A DNA stretch of 64,000 nt from Fontisphaera persica. Its GTDB lineage: Bacteria > Verrucomicrobiota > Verrucomicrobiia > Limisphaerales > Fontisphaeraceae. The notes beneath the pieces were generated by a model. That model saw only the letters and a list, made by a program, of their open reading frames with translations, was not told the DNA's origin and did not search any database. Positions 8,950-18,670 of the stretch are shown piece after piece. A program made the translations under genes and the position numbers. Numbering within the stretch: the first letter of the stretch is position 1; the number at the start of each line of letters is the position of its first letter. Location: positions 3,348,001-3,412,000 of the forward strand of contig NZ_CP116615.1 of the NCBI RefSeq assembly GCF_024832785.1. The letters run 5' to 3'.

Positions 8950-11547
8950 GTGGCTGGTACCCTCATAGAGCGGCTGCCCGCAGAGCCGGTCAGTCCCGAC
9001 TCCTTGCTGGAACGCTTCCTGGCGTATGTGCAGGACCGCGGGTTGGAGCTCTACCCAGCCCAGGAGGAGGCTCTGCTGGAATTGCTCGAAGGCAAGAACG
9101 TCATCCTGAATACCCCCACCGGCTCCGGCAAATCCCTGGTGGCGGCGGCGCTGCATTTCTTTGCGCTGGCCCAGGGACGCCGCTCGGTGTACACCTGCCC
9201 CATCAAGGCGCTGGTCAACGAGAAATGGATGGCGCTTTGCCGTGATTTCGGCCCGGAAAACGTGGGCTTGAGCACCGGCGATGCCACCGTCAACCGTGAC
9301 GCCCCCATCCTCTGTTGCACCGCCGAAATCCTGGCCAATATCGCCTTGCGCGAAGGTGCGGAAGCCCCGGTGGACGATGCGGTGCTGGACGAATTCCACT
9401 ATTACGCAGACCCGGAGCGCGGGGTGGCCTGGCAGGTGCCACTCCTCACTCTGCCCCAAACCCGGTTTCTTCTCATGTCCGCCACCTTGGGAGATACCAC
9501 TTTTTTTGAAGAAGCCCTGACCCGCCTTAATGGACGGCCCACGGTGACCGTGCGCTCGGACCATCGCCCGGTCCCCTTGAGCTTCGCCTACGCGGAAACT
9601 CCGCTGGCCCAGACGGTGGAAAGGCTTTTATCCGAGAATAAAGCTCCCATTTACGTGGTGCATTTCACCCAGGCGGAAGCCGCCGATAATGCCCAGAACT
9701 TCACCAGTCTGAATGTTTGCACCCGGGAGGAAAAACAGGCCCTCGCCCAGGCATTGGAGGGATACCGCTTCACCAGCCCTTATGGGCCGGAAATCAAGAA
9801 ATACCTGCGGCAGGGGATTGGCATCCATCACGCGGGGCTTTTGCCGCGGTACCGGGTGTTGGTGGAGCAACTGGCACAGCAGGGGCTGTTAAAAGTCATC
9901 TGTGGGACTGACACCCTGGGCGTCGGCATCAACGTCCCCATCCGTACCGTCCTCTTCACCCGCCTCTGCAAATTCGACGGCCAGAAAACCGCCATCCTCT
10001 CCGCCCGCGATTTCCATCAAATCGCCGGCCGCGCCGGCCGCAAAGGCTTTGATGAGCGCGGCTACGTCGTGGCCCAGGCCCCGGAGCATGTGGTGGAAAA
10101 TCTTAAACTCGAAGAAAAAGCCCGGCGCGACGGCAAAAAATACGTCAAACGCCGCCCGCCGGAGCATAACTTTGTGAACTGGGACGTCCAAACCTTCCGC
10201 CGGCTCATGGCCGCGCCCCCGGAAAAGCTGGTTTCCCGGTTTCAGGTGACCCACGGCATGCTCCTGCAAGTGCTGAGCCGCCGCGGTGACGGTTGCCGCG
10301 CCATGCAACGGCTGGTGCGCGATTGCCACGAGCCGCCCAAAGCCAAAGCCCAGCATCGCCGCCGGGCCTGGCAGCTTTTCCGCGCGCTGGTCGAGCGCGG
10401 CATCATCGAATTCACGCCGCAGGCGGAGGACGGCTCCTACCTGCGCGTGCGGATGGATTTGCAGGAAGATTTCAGCATGGACCAGACGCTTTCGCTCTAC
10501 CTGCTGGAAACGCTGCCGCTGCTTGACCCCCAGGCGCCCGATTACGCGCTGAACGTCATCACCCTCATCGAGAGCATCTTGGAGGACCCCGCCCCAATCC
10601 TGCGCCGCCAGCTTGACCGTCTCAAGGCCCAGCGCATCGCCGAAATGAAGCAGCAAGGCCTGAACTACGAGGAGCGCATGGCCGAGCTGGAGCAACTGGA
10701 GCATCCCAAGCCGCTGCGCGAGTTTATTTACAGCACCTTCAATGCCTTTGCCGACAAACACCCCTGGGTGGGCCAGGAAAACATCCGCCCCAAATCCATC
10801 GCCCGCGAAATGTTCGAGCAATTCCGCTCCTTTGCCGATTACGTCAAGGACTACGAGCTGCAGCGGGTGGAAGGCCTGCTTCTGCGCCATCTGCACAACG
10901 TCTATAAAGTGCTGGCCCAAACCGTGCCGGACCAGGCCAAAAACGAAACGTTGTGGGAGATGGAAACGTACTTGCGCACCCTGCTGCGGCAGGTGGACTC
11001 CAGCCTGTTGGAAGAATGGGAAAAGATGCTGCACCCCGCAGTGGCGGCCGCCGCCGCCGCCCGCCATGCCGCGCCGGGCCTGGCCCCGCCCGGCGGCGAA
11101 GCTCCAGCCGCCGACATCACCCGGGACACCGAGGCTTTTCTGCGGCAAATCCGCACGTTAATTTTCAACTTTCTCCGCAACTGGCAATGTGGCGAACCGG
11201 AGGCCGCCATTGAGCAACTCTTCCACCGCGAGGATGCCGCCGGCCAGCCGTGGACGCCCGAGCGCCTGAAAGCCTTGTACGAAGAATATTTGCAGGAACA
11301 CCAGCGCCTGTGCCTGGACCCGGAAGCCCGCAACCGCCGCCACACTTATGTGGAAAAAGGCGCGGCCCCGCGGGCGTGGCGCGTGCAGCAAATGCTCGTG
11401 GACCCGGACGGCTTCAATGACTGGGTGGCCGAGTTCACCGTGGATTTGCCGGCCTCCCGCCGCGCCGAAGCCCCCGCGCTGCGCCTGGAGCGCCTTGGGC
11501 CGCTGGTGGGCGGCCCTTCCCAACCGGCGGAGACTGAAAAGCCCTGA
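8950..11547 (+). CDS. DEAD/DEAH-box helicase with DUF3516 domain
   Basis: An 865-residue superfamily 2 Ski2-like RNA helicase with a GTG start. RecA1 holds the Q-like motif [12 protein letters not shown], Walker [10 protein letters not shown] (about 53-61), motif II DEFHYY and SAT. RecA2 holds [24 protein letters not shown] and the motif VI segment [10 protein letters not shown]. The C-terminal half is the DUF3516 region seen in actinobacterial relatives, interrupted near residue 700 by an Ala/Pro-rich linker. Such helicases probably unwind structured RNA; the substrate is not established. The 3' end forms a 9-base inverted repeat with sequence downstream. Confidence 0.9.
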   Translation: MAGTLIERLPAEPVSPDSLLERFLAYVQDRGLELYPAQEEALLELLEGKNVILNTPTGSGKSLVAAALHFFALAQGRRSVYTCPIKALVNEKWMALCRDFGPENVGLSTGDATVNRDAPILCCTAEILANIALREGAEAPVDDAVLDEFHYYADPERGVAWQVPLLTLPQTRFLLMSATLGDTTFFEEALTRLNGRPTVTVRSDHRPVPLSFAYAETPLAQTVERLLSENKAPIYVVHFTQAEAADNAQNFTSLNVCTREEKQALAQALEGYRFTSPYGPEIKKYLRQGIGIHHAGLLPRYRVLVEQLAQQGLLKVICGTDTLGVGINVPIRTVLFTRLCKFDGQKTAILSARDFHQIAGRAGRKGFDERGYVVAQAPEHVVENLKLEEKARRDGKKYVKRRPPEHNFVNWDVQTFRRLMAAPPEKLVSRFQVTHGMLLQVLSRRGDGCRAMQRLVRDCHEPPKAKAQHRRRAWQLFRALVERGIIEFTPQAEDGSYLRVRMDLQEDFSMDQTLSLYLLETLPLLDPQAPDYALNVITLIESILEDPAPILRRQLDRLKAQRIAEMKQQGLNYEERMAELEQLEHPKPLREFIYSTFNAFADKHPWVGQENIRPKSIAREMFEQFRSFADYVKDYELQRVEGLLLRHLHNVYKVLAQTVPDQAKNETLWEMETYLRTLLRQVDSSLLEEWEKMLHPAVAAAAAARHAAPGLAPPGGEAPAADITRDTEAFLRQIRTLIFNFLRNWQCGEPEAAIEQLFHREDAAGQPWTPERLKALYEEYLQEHQRLCLDPEARNRRHTYVEKGAAPRAWRVQQMLVDPDGFNDWVAEFTVDLPASRRAEAPALRLERLGPLVGGPSQPAETEKP

Positions 11548-11582
11548 AGCAGGTCGCCTGACTGGCGCGCAAACTTCAGGGC
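11541..11582. terminator. inverted repeat between convergent genes
   Basis: GCCCTGAAG (11541-11549, overlapping the helicase stop) and CTTCAGGGC (11574-11582) form a perfect 9-base stem with a 24-base loop. There is no T-tract, so this is only a candidate bidirectional terminator between the convergent helicase and fucI genes. Confidence 0.35.
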
Positions 11583-11616
11583 CTGCCGCCGGCGTGGCGG
11601 TCTTAGTCCGCCAATT

Positions 11617-13419
11617 TCATCCCCGCGTTTTACCGTAAAGCGGCCCAAAGTGACGGCAGGCGCGGAAATCCGCCGCTTCGGCATCCGCCGTGCCAAACGC
11701 CGTCCAGGCCGAGGGACGGAAGATGCGCTCCTGGGCCACGTTGTGCATGTACACCGGGATGCGCAACATGGCGGCCAGCGTAATTAGGTCCGCGCCCACG
11801 TGCCCGTAGCTGATGACGCAGTGATTGGCCCCCCAGGCGTTCATCACCGAATACACATCGCGGAAGGGCCCCTGGCCGGTCAGATGCGGCACAAACCAGT
11901 GCGAGGGCCAGGTGGGATTGGTGCGCTCCTCCAGCACCGTGTAAATCTCCTCGGGCAAATCCACCAGTTGGCCTTCGGCGATTTGCAGCGCCGGCCCCAG
12001 CCCCTTGACCAGGTTGATGCGGAACATGGTGGCCGGCATGTTGGCCCGTGTGCCATACGCGCTGGAGAAGCCGCCCCCGCGGAAATACTCGTAAATGGCG
12101 GGCGGCCAGGTGGTGGCGTCCAGACAGGCCTGCGCCTCTTCCGGCGTGATTTCCCACCACGGCTTGATGACCGGTTTGCCGTCCTTCATCAGCTTGCCAC
12201 AGCCATCCAGGGCCGCCGCGCCGGAGTTGATAAGATGCAAAACCCCGCCTGCCGCCGCGCCGGTCAATTCGCGGCCCGTCACCCGCTTGACCGCCTCTGG
12301 ACTCCAATAAGTGCGCACATCGGCAAAGATTTGGGCGGTATCCGTCAATTGATGGCCCAGCAACATGCAGGCGCCGTTGAGGCAGTCGTTTTCGGTGGCC
12401 ACCAAAATCGGCTCCCGTATGCCATTCCAATCAAAGGACGAGCTGAGGATGGCTTCCAAAAAGTCGCCATTCGGATAATGGTCCGTCCACTGGCGCTGGC
12501 CCTGAAAACCGCCCACGATGGCGTTGTGGCCCAGGGATTCTTCCACCAAGCCTTTGGCCGCCAGGGCCTCGTTGCCAATCATCAGGTCCCGCACAATCAT
12601 GGCGCATTTGACCACAAACTCCCACTCCCACGCCTTCCGCGCGGCATCCCGCGGCGTGCGGTTGTAGTCCTTGCCCTCCCGGCAGTTCTGCTTCACCCAC
12701 GCCAGGGCCCGCTTGAACTCGCGCTCGTCATAAATCTGCTCCTCAATGCGCCGTATCAATTCCGTCATGTCCACGCACTCCACCCGCATCCCCAGGTAAT
12801 CCTCAAAGAAATCCTGATTCACAATCGAGCCGGCGATGCCCATCGAAACCCCGCCCAGCGAGAGGTAGGACTTCCCGCGCATGGTGGCCAGCGCCAGCCC
12901 CGCCTTGGTGAAACGCAGGATTTTTTCCTGCACTTCCCCCGGTATTTCCGTGTCGCCAATGTCCTGCACGTTGCGCCCGTAAATGGAAAACACCGGCAAA
13001 CCCTTTTGCGTGTGCCCGGCGCTCACCGCCGCCAGATACACCGCGCCGGGGCGCTCGGTGCCGTTGAATCCCCAGACGGCTTTGGGCCGCAACAAATCCA
13101 TGTCCATCGTTTCGCTGCCATAACACCAGCACGGCGAAACGGTGAGTGACACCCCCACCCCTTCCTGCCGGAATTGCTCGTCCACCATGGCCGCCTCCGC
13201 CACGCCGCCAATGCACGTAGCCCCCACCACACACTCCACCTTTTTGCCGCAGGTGTGCCGCAGCCGCTCCGAAATCAGCCGCGCCACGGAGCGGGCCATG
13301 GCCATCGTGGTTTTTTCCAACGACTCGCGCACGCCCTTGCGCCGGCCATCAATGGCCGGACGAATGCCCACCTTGGGCAGGGCGCCAATCAAACGTGACA
13401 CTGGACGATTTACTTTCAT
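11617..13419 (-). CDS. fucI: L-fucose isomerase
   Basis: A 600-residue aldose-ketose isomerase converting L-fucose to L-fuculose (often also D-arabinose) in the cytoplasm. It aligns end to end by eye with Escherichia coli FucI: IGIRPVIDGRR-like start ([19 protein letters not shown]), [24 protein letters not shown] and [19 protein letters not shown]. The manganese ligands are present as Glu in [10 protein letters not shown], Asp in [11 protein letters not shown] and His in YGHVGAD. Length equals the family norm. It is divergent from an oxidoreductase across 379 bases. Together they could belong to fucose use, but kinase and aldolase genes are absent here. Confidence 0.96.
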   Translation of the reverse strand: MKVNRPVSRLIGALPKVGIRPAIDGRRKGVRESLEKTTMAMARSVARLISERLRHTCGKKVECVVGATCIGGVAEAAMVDEQFRQEGVGVSLTVSPCWCYGSETMDMDLLRPKAVWGFNGTERPGAVYLAAVSAGHTQKGLPVFSIYGRNVQDIGDTEIPGEVQEKILRFTKAGLALATMRGKSYLSLGGVSMGIAGSIVNQDFFEDYLGMRVECVDMTELIRRIEEQIYDEREFKRALAWVKQNCREGKDYNRTPRDAARKAWEWEFVVKCAMIVRDLMIGNEALAAKGLVEESLGHNAIVGGFQGQRQWTDHYPNGDFLEAILSSSFDWNGIREPILVATENDCLNGACMLLGHQLTDTAQIFADVRTYWSPEAVKRVTGRELTGAAAGGVLHLINSGAAALDGCGKLMKDGKPVIKPWWEITPEEAQACLDATTWPPAIYEYFRGGGFSSAYGTRANMPATMFRINLVKGLGPALQIAEGQLVDLPEEIYTVLEERTNPTWPSHWFVPHLTGQGPFRDVYSVMNAWGANHCVISYGHVGADLITLAAMLRIPVYMHNVAQERIFRPSAWTAFGTADAEAADFRACRHFGPLYGKTRG

Positions 13420-13554
13420 AATCAGCCGCTTTCTTCGTATGAATGTGTTAGAAAAGTTCAGCCATCCTGGGTCTGTTCCTGGTTCCCGGGCTGGTTGGGA
13501 GCGAGCCTGCCAAAATCCACGCTCCCTGCCAACTCAATAATCCGCATTCCCCCA

Positions 13555-13572
13555 GTTGACTCGCGTTGACTC
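13555..13572. repeat. tandem GTTGACTC half-sites
   Basis: GTTGACTC occurs at 13555-13562 and 13565-13572, a period of exactly 10 bases, about one helical turn. This is typical of direct-repeat operators read by a dimer on one DNA face. It lies between fucI and the divergent oxidoreductase. The regulator is unknown. Confidence 0.4.
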
Positions 13573-13697
13573 AGGATAAAAGTGACTGGAGCGATACGGT
13601 TCTCCCTGCCATGGCCCCGGAGGAGCGGCGCAAAGGGGAATGAATCTTTACTGCTTCTATGATATATTAACCAATCTTATATACTTTGCTTAAAGTG

Positions 13698-13726
13698 TTG
13701 ACCTCACGCAGGTTTCGTTATATATA
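13698..13726 (+). promoter_or_regulatory. sigma70-like promoter
   Basis: TTGACC (13698-13703) and TATATA (13721-13726) are separated by 17 bases and lie 73 bases before the oxidoreductase start at 13799. The match to -35/-10 consensus is good for a GC-rich genome. Confidence 0.5.
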
Positions 13727-13798
13727 ACCCACGATTCCTTCTGTGACCTGCGGCTTCAGGAAGTCGCGTGGTGTTTTTCCGCAGGCACACATCATTTT

Positions 13799-14854
13799 AT
13801 GGCTGAGCGACTTCGGTGTGCGGTCATCGGTGCTGGCGTGGCCGGAGCAGAATGGGTAGCCCGGCTGACACGCGGCCCGCGCACCACTGTGGTGGCCTTG
13901 TGCGACGCGCATCCCCAACGCGCGCGAGAGTTGCAGGAGCGTTACCGGATTCCCCGACTCTACGCCTCATTTGAAGAGGCGGTGGAGCAGCCGGATTTGG
14001 ATGCGGTGGTGGTGGCGGCGCCCAATCACTTGCATGCGCCCATCACGCTGGCGGCATTGAAAGCCCGGAAGCATGTGTTGGTGGAAACGCCCCTGGCCCT
14101 CAATGCCAAAGAAGCCACGCGGCTGGTGGAGACCGCCCAGGCCATGAAATGCCTGCTCATGCCGGCGCAGGAATTACGTTTTAACCGCGCCTCCCAACTG
14201 GCGCGCGCCTGTTTGCATCATGGCGAGTTGGGGGAGGTGTTTCATGCCCGGGCCTGGTGGCGCCGGCATCAATGGCCGCGGCCAGGCACCTGGCGTGCCC
14301 AGCGCAATCAATCCGGGGGCGGCTGTTTGGTGGATTTGGGCCAGCCGCTGGTGGATTTGCTGCTGTATTTACTGAATGACTTTCAAGTGGCGCAGGTGTA
14401 CGCCTCCGGCCAGATTTTGTTTGGCCCCCATACCAACCATGAACCGGAGCCGAATCGCGCCCCGGCGCCGGTGGCCGGCATTTTTGATGTCGAAGATACG
14501 GGCACGGCCTGCCTGGTTTTGAAGAACAATCGCTGGCTGAATATCGAGACCAGTTGGGGCGGCCATTTCCAGGGCGATGAACCGGAGCAGGGGGTGGAAA
14601 TCCTCGGCACCAAGGCCAGCCTGCGCTTGTTTCCCGCCCGATTGTATCGCCAAGGCAATCTGGGGATGGAGTGCATTCTTCTCAATGCCCTCAAACCCTC
14701 GCATCCGGAAGATTGCGGCCAGCATTTTGCCCAGTGCGTGCTGGAAAACAAAAAACCACTCATCACCCCAGCAGAAATGCTGGCCGTCCAGCGGGTTGTG
14801 GATGGCATTGTCGTCGCGGCGGCCAGCGGCAAACCCGTGCCGCTCAAGCCCTGA
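13799..14854 (+). CDS. Gfo/Idh/MocA family protein, catalytic residues altered
   Basis: The 351-residue cytoplasmic protein has an N-terminal Rossmann fold (CAVIGAGVAGAEWVARL, about 7-23) and a C-terminal alpha/beta substrate domain typical of Gfo/Idh/MocA dehydrogenases. The strand that normally reads EKP, with the catalytic Lys, reads HVLVETPLALN. The usual GGxxxDxGxHxxD catalytic segment reads GGGCLVDLGQPLVDLL, so the conserved His is Gln. It may have lost NAD(P)-dependent hydride transfer, or use other residues. It lies divergent from fucI. Alternative: an oxidoreductase with an unusual active site. Confidence 0.82.
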   Translation: MAERLRCAVIGAGVAGAEWVARLTRGPRTTVVALCDAHPQRARELQERYRIPRLYASFEEAVEQPDLDAVVVAAPNHLHAPITLAALKARKHVLVETPLALNAKEATRLVETAQAMKCLLMPAQELRFNRASQLARACLHHGELGEVFHARAWWRRHQWPRPGTWRAQRNQSGGGCLVDLGQPLVDLLLYLLNDFQVAQVYASGQILFGPHTNHEPEPNRAPAPVAGIFDVEDTGTACLVLKNNRWLNIETSWGGHFQGDEPEQGVEILGTKASLRLFPARLYRQGNLGMECILLNALKPSHPEDCGQHFAQCVLENKKPLITPAEMLAVQRVVDGIVVAAASGKPVPLKP

Positions 14855-15073
14855 AGCCCCCCCAACCTTTCAAGACCGGGCCTTCAAATACGGCAAGCCG
14901 TTGCAATCCCCAACCCCCTCCCGCCCGGCTGACTAGGACTGCCAGAGAGGCCAACAGGGCATCCATTTGGGGCAGGCCGCCTATTGTCCATTCCTTGAGG
15001 CGTATTTGCTGTTTGGGGAAACGAGGTTATACTTCCTGCCTGTCGTCCGCGTTTCGACCTAATTAGCTTAGTC

Positions 15074-15628
15074 ATGTTTCAAGTACCGTTGAATCTCCGA
15101 AGGTGGGATGGCACCAGGCCCTGGCATTATTTTGCCTTGAACGCTGCGGCCTTCCTGACCGCCGCCACCCTGCTCAGAATCGTGCTTTGGTTCCAGTTTA
15201 AACCCGAAGCCCCTTCTCTCGGGCAGGCAGTGGAAGGTTTCCTGATTGGCTTCCATCTGGACCTGTGGGTGGCCCTGGCTGTCTCTCTGCCCTGGCTACT
15301 TTGGTTTGGCCTGGCCCCGGCCCGCTGGCTGGCGGGCCGCTGGCATCGGTTGGGCGTCACGGTGGTCTTTGGCCTGGGATGGGCGGTGATGATTTTCCTC
15401 TTTTTTGTCGAGTACTTTTTCTTTGAGGAATTCAAGTCGCGCTTCAACACCGTGGCGGTGGACTACCTGTTGTATCCCAAAGAAGTGGGCACCAACATCT
15501 GGGAAAGTTATCCGGTGGTTTTAATTGTGCTGCTGAGCCTGGCCGGTGGTTTGGTGCTGGCCCGCGTGGTCTGGCATGGGGTGGGCAGGCTGGCCACCGC
15601 GATGGCTGCGCCGCCGGCCTTGCATTAA
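15074..15628 (+). CDS. truncated LTA-synthase/sulfatase-type membrane domain
   Basis: A 184-residue inner-membrane protein with about four transmembrane helices (about 19-42, 55-80, 94-116, 144-166). Its order of helices and the FNTVAVDYLLYPKEVGTNIWESYP segment resemble the N-terminal membrane domain of LTA synthase-like phosphoglycerol transferases and arylsulfatase family proteins, which run to 600-700 residues. The sulfatase domain is missing: a stop follows MAAPPALH, and the next gene begins 114 bases on with no sulfatase sequence between. It is therefore a C-terminal deletion remnant or a free-standing membrane domain. Confidence 0.55.
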   Translation: MFQVPLNLRRWDGTRPWHYFALNAAAFLTAATLLRIVLWFQFKPEAPSLGQAVEGFLIGFHLDLWVALAVSLPWLLWFGLAPARWLAGRWHRLGVTVVFGLGWAVMIFLFFVEYFFFEEFKSRFNTVAVDYLLYPKEVGTNIWESYPVVLIVLLSLAGGLVLARVVWHGVGRLATAMAAPPALH

Positions 15629-15742
15629 AGGACCGGCCAGGGGATTCCGGCAGGAATGGGGGCGTGAGAGGCCCCCCAAATCCGTGCTGGCCAAGGGCAG
15701 GGGCTTTTGGTAAGGTGCGCATGAACCAACCCAGGCCCGCGT

Positions 15743-17221
15743 ATGTTCAAATCCATCGAACTTGGCTTGAAAGTCTCCAAGGAAGAATACGACCAACGGC
15801 TGCCCCAACTGCGCTCCGAATTGTTGGCGGCCCAGCAGGCGCTCAAAGGCTCGCCCGTGCCGGTCATCGTGGTGGTTTCCGGCGTGGAAGGCGCCGGCAA
15901 GGCTGCCGTGGTCAACGCCCTGACCGAATGGCTGGACCCCCGCGGCGTGGAAACCAACGTCTTCTGGGCTCCGTCCGATGAAGAGCTGGCGCGCCCGGAG
16001 TACTGGCGGTTCTGGCGCACCCTGCCGGCGCGGGGCCGGATTGGCATCTTTTTTGGCTCCTGGTACACCGACCCCATTGTGCAGCGCGTCACCGGCAAGC
16101 TCAAAAGCGCCGCCTATGACCGCGCCCTGCAGCGCATTGCCAACTTTGAGCGCATGCTGGCCGAGGACGGCGCGCTCATCGTCAAACTCTGGTTTCATCT
16201 CTCCAAGAAAGACCAGCGCAAACGCCTCAAAAAATTGGAAAGCGATCCCGCCACCCGCTGGCGTGTCACACCGCAGGATTGGAAATTCCACAAAATGTAT
16301 GACGATTTTGCCCGCGCCAGCGAGCAGGCCATCCGCCTCACCGACACCGCCAATGCGCCGTGGCATCTCATTGACAGCGCCGATGCGCATCACCAGAAGC
16401 TGGAGGCTGGCCGCTTGCTGCTGGAAGCCATGCGCCAGAAACTGGACGCCCTGCGGCAGGCGCCGCCACGGCCCAAGGGCGCGCCGCCCGTGCCCAAAAA
16501 GTTGGACACCCCCACCGTGTTGGACCGCGTGGATTTGAGCCGGAAAATCAGCGACAAGGAATACAAGGCCCGCCTCAAAGCGCACCAGTCGCAGCTCAAC
16601 CTGCTGACCTGGGAGGCGCACCGGAAAAAAGTTTCCACCGTGGCGGTGTTTGAGGGATGGGACGCCGCCGGCAAGGGCGGGGCCATCCGGCGGGTGACCA
16701 GCGCGGCGGACGCCAAACTGACCCGGGTCATTTCCATTGCCGCGCCGACCGATGAAGAGCGCGCCCACCATTATTTGTGGCGGTTCTGGCGGCACATTCC
16801 GCCGGCGGGCCGGGTCACGATTTTTGACCGCTCATGGTACGGGCGGGTGCTGGTGGAGCGGGTGGAGGGGTTTGCCACGCCGGAGGAGTGGTCGCGCGCG
16901 TACCTGGAAATCAATGAATTTGAGGCGCAACTGGTCGAGCGCGGCATCGTTCTGCTCAAGTTCTGGCTGCACATTTCGCCCGACGAGCAACTGCGCCGCT
17001 TCAAGGAGCGGGAGCAGGTCGAGTACAAGCGCCATAAAATTACCGAGGAAGACTGGCGCAACCGCGAGAAATGGAACGCCTACCTGCTGGCGGTGCATGA
17101 CATGATTACCCGCACCAGCACGGATGTGGCGCCGTGGACCATCATCCCCGGCAACGACAAACACTACGCCCGGGTGCAGGTGCTCAAGACCTTCTGCAAG
17201 GCCCTGGAAAAAGCGCTCTGA
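15743..17221 (+). CDS. pap: polyphosphate:AMP phosphotransferase (two-domain PPK2)
   Basis: A 492-residue tandem PPK2 protein of class II, which transfers phosphate from polyphosphate to AMP to give ADP. Each half carries a P-loop: GVEGAGKAAVVN (about 49-60) and GWDAAGKGGAIRR (about 305-317). The second is followed by the lid module FDRSWYGRVLVERVEG. The first copy is degenerate around its lid (FFGSWYTDPIVQRV), as is usual in this class, so the C-terminal domain is probably the main catalytic one. Length matches the known enzyme (about 496). It is the last rightward gene before the convergent aspartate kinase, 23 bases away. Confidence 0.94.
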   Translation: MFKSIELGLKVSKEEYDQRLPQLRSELLAAQQALKGSPVPVIVVVSGVEGAGKAAVVNALTEWLDPRGVETNVFWAPSDEELARPEYWRFWRTLPARGRIGIFFGSWYTDPIVQRVTGKLKSAAYDRALQRIANFERMLAEDGALIVKLWFHLSKKDQRKRLKKLESDPATRWRVTPQDWKFHKMYDDFARASEQAIRLTDTANAPWHLIDSADAHHQKLEAGRLLLEAMRQKLDALRQAPPRPKGAPPVPKKLDTPTVLDRVDLSRKISDKEYKARLKAHQSQLNLLTWEAHRKKVSTVAVFEGWDAAGKGGAIRRVTSAADAKLTRVISIAAPTDEERAHHYLWRFWRHIPPAGRVTIFDRSWYGRVLVERVEGFATPEEWSRAYLEINEFEAQLVERGIVLLKFWLHISPDEQLRRFKEREQVEYKRHKITEEDWRNREKWNAYLLAVHDMITRTSTDVAPWTIIPGNDKHYARVQVLKTFCKALEKAL

Positions 17222-17244
17222 ACCGGCTGCGCCGCCGCGCGAGC

Positions 17245-18459
17245 TTAGGCGCCCAGGAAGGCCGCGTGCACGGCCCGGGTGGCGCGCTCGGCGCAATCCA
17301 GGTCAATCACCACCGAAATTTTAATTTCGCTGGTGGAAATCATGGCGATGTTCACGCCCTCGCGCGCCAGCGTGTCAAACATCCGGGCGGCCACGCCGGA
17401 ATGGCTGCGCATGCCCACGCCCACGATGGAGAGCTTGCCAATTTTTTCGTCGGCCAGCACGTCCTTGAAGCCCACCTCGTTTTTCAAACCATCAATCACC
17501 TTGCGGGCCTTCAGCAGTTCGGCCTTGTCCACCGTGAAGGACAAGTCGGTGGTCTGGGTGCCGTGGCTGATGTTTTGCACAATCATGTCCACGTTGATGG
17601 CGGCCTCGGCCAGCGCCTTGAACAGCCGCGCCGCCATGCCCGGCCGGTCCGGCACACCCACCACGGTGATTTTGGCCTGGTTTTTGTCGAGCGCGACGCC
17701 GCGAATGACGACGCCTTCCATGCTTTTGGTTTCCTCTTTCACAATCGTTCCGGGGTTGTCGTTCATGCTGGAGCGGACTTCAAACACCACACCAAATTTT
17801 TTGGCAAATTCCACCGAGCGCAGTTGCATGACCTTGGCGCCGGCGCCGGCCAGCTCCATCAATTCGTCATAGGCAATCTCGGTGAGCTTGCGCGCCTCGG
17901 GGACAATGCGGGGGTCGCAGGTGTACACCCCGTCCACATCAGTGTAAATCTGGCAAAGGTCGGCCTTGAGGGCGGCGGCGAGCGCAATCGCTGTCAAATC
18001 GGAGCCGCCGCGGCCCAGGGTGGTAATCTGGCCGTCCGGCGTTTCGCCCTGGAAACCGGCCACAATGACCACATGGCCCTCGTTTAGCAGCGCATGCACC
18101 TTTTTAGGGGTGATGTTCATGATTTTGGCCTTGGTGTGCAGGCCGTCGGTCACAATGCCCGCCTGTGCGCCGGTCAGCGAGACGGCTTTGACGCCCAGCG
18201 CATGCAGGGCCATGGCGGTCAGCGCAATGGTGGTTTGCTCGCCCGTGGCCAGCAGCACATCCATCTCGCGCTCGCTGGGCAGGGGCATGATTTCCTTGGC
18301 CAGTTTGATGAGGCTGTCGGTCACGCCGCTCATCGCGGAGACCACCACCACCAGTTTGTCACCCCGGGCATGATATTCCGCCACCCGGCGGGCCACATTC
18401 TTGATGCGTTCCGTGTTGCCCACCGAGGTGCCACCGTATTTTTGAACGATTAGCGCCAT
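17245..18459 (-). CDS. lysC: aspartate kinase
   Basis: This 404-residue enzyme phosphorylates L-aspartate, the first step toward lysine, threonine, methionine and diaminopimelate. The start is fixed by the conserved MALIVQKYGGTSVG. Further motifs are VSAMSGVTD, TGEQTTIAL, GFQGETPDGQITTLGRGGSDLTA and a pair of C-terminal ACT domains (about 260-400) for feedback control by lysine and/or threonine. The family norm is about 405. A -35/-10 pair lies 21-48 bases upstream of the ATG. The resulting 5' leader is too short for a lysine riboswitch. It is downstream of cysK but separated from it by a terminator. Confidence 0.96.
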   Translation of the reverse strand: MALIVQKYGGTSVGNTERIKNVARRVAEYHARGDKLVVVVSAMSGVTDSLIKLAKEIMPLPSEREMDVLLATGEQTTIALTAMALHALGVKAVSLTGAQAGIVTDGLHTKAKIMNITPKKVHALLNEGHVVIVAGFQGETPDGQITTLGRGGSDLTAIALAAALKADLCQIYTDVDGVYTCDPRIVPEARKLTEIAYDELMELAGAGAKVMQLRSVEFAKKFGVVFEVRSSMNDNPGTIVKEETKSMEGVVIRGVALDKNQAKITVVGVPDRPGMAARLFKALAEAAINVDMIVQNISHGTQTTDLSFTVDKAELLKARKVIDGLKNEVGFKDVLADEKIGKLSIVGVGMRSHSGVAARMFDTLAREGVNIAMISTSEIKISVVIDLDCAERATRAVHAAFLGA

Positions 18460-18479
18460 GTTAAAGTTAAACGGGCGGG

Positions 18480-18507
18480 ATAATATAGAAATCCGATTTT
18501 CTGGCAA
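18480..18507 (-). promoter_or_regulatory. lysC promoter candidate
   Basis: Reading leftward, TTGCCA (18507-18502) and TATTAT (18485-18480) are spaced by 16 bases and end 20 bases before the lysC ATG, predicting a very short leader. Confidence 0.5.
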
Positions 18508-18605
18508 TGGCCTTTTTTCGGCCTGGGCACATCGGGGGGGGTGGGGTGCCGAACCTCCTCTTTGAAAATGGACCCTCACGGGCCTTCAGAAACGGCGGCC
18601 AGGGC

Positions 18606-18635
18606 GAAAAAAGAAGGACGGCGGCGACGCCGTCC
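18606..18635 (-). terminator. intrinsic terminator of cysK
   Basis: Reading leftward, GGACGGCG and CGCCGTCC form a perfect 8-base stem (18635-18616) around a TCGC tetraloop, followed by TTCTTTTTT. It lies 35 bases after the cysK stop and upstream of lysC, so it separates the two genes. Confidence 0.85.
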
Positions 18636-18670
18636 CTGACGACCATTGATTATTTATGCCTGCTTGCCGC

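Larger units (their letters stand above)
13420..13798. promoter_or_regulatory. 379-base divergent regulatory region
   Basis: The fucI/oxidoreductase intergenic region holds no gene. It contains a tandem GTTGACTC repeat (13555-13572), an AT-rich stretch (about 13650-13695) and a plausible sigma70 promoter pointing right at 13698-13726. It probably carries the control sites of both divergent genes. Confidence 0.5.

Noticed and set aside
11800-13149. A 449-codon open frame antisense to fucI
   Set aside because: The fucI reading is unmistakable over its whole length.
18460-18670. Lysine riboswitch upstream of lysC
   Set aside because: The promoter candidate ends 20 bases before the ATG, and the rest is taken up by the cysK terminator. 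No multi-stem structure is seen.
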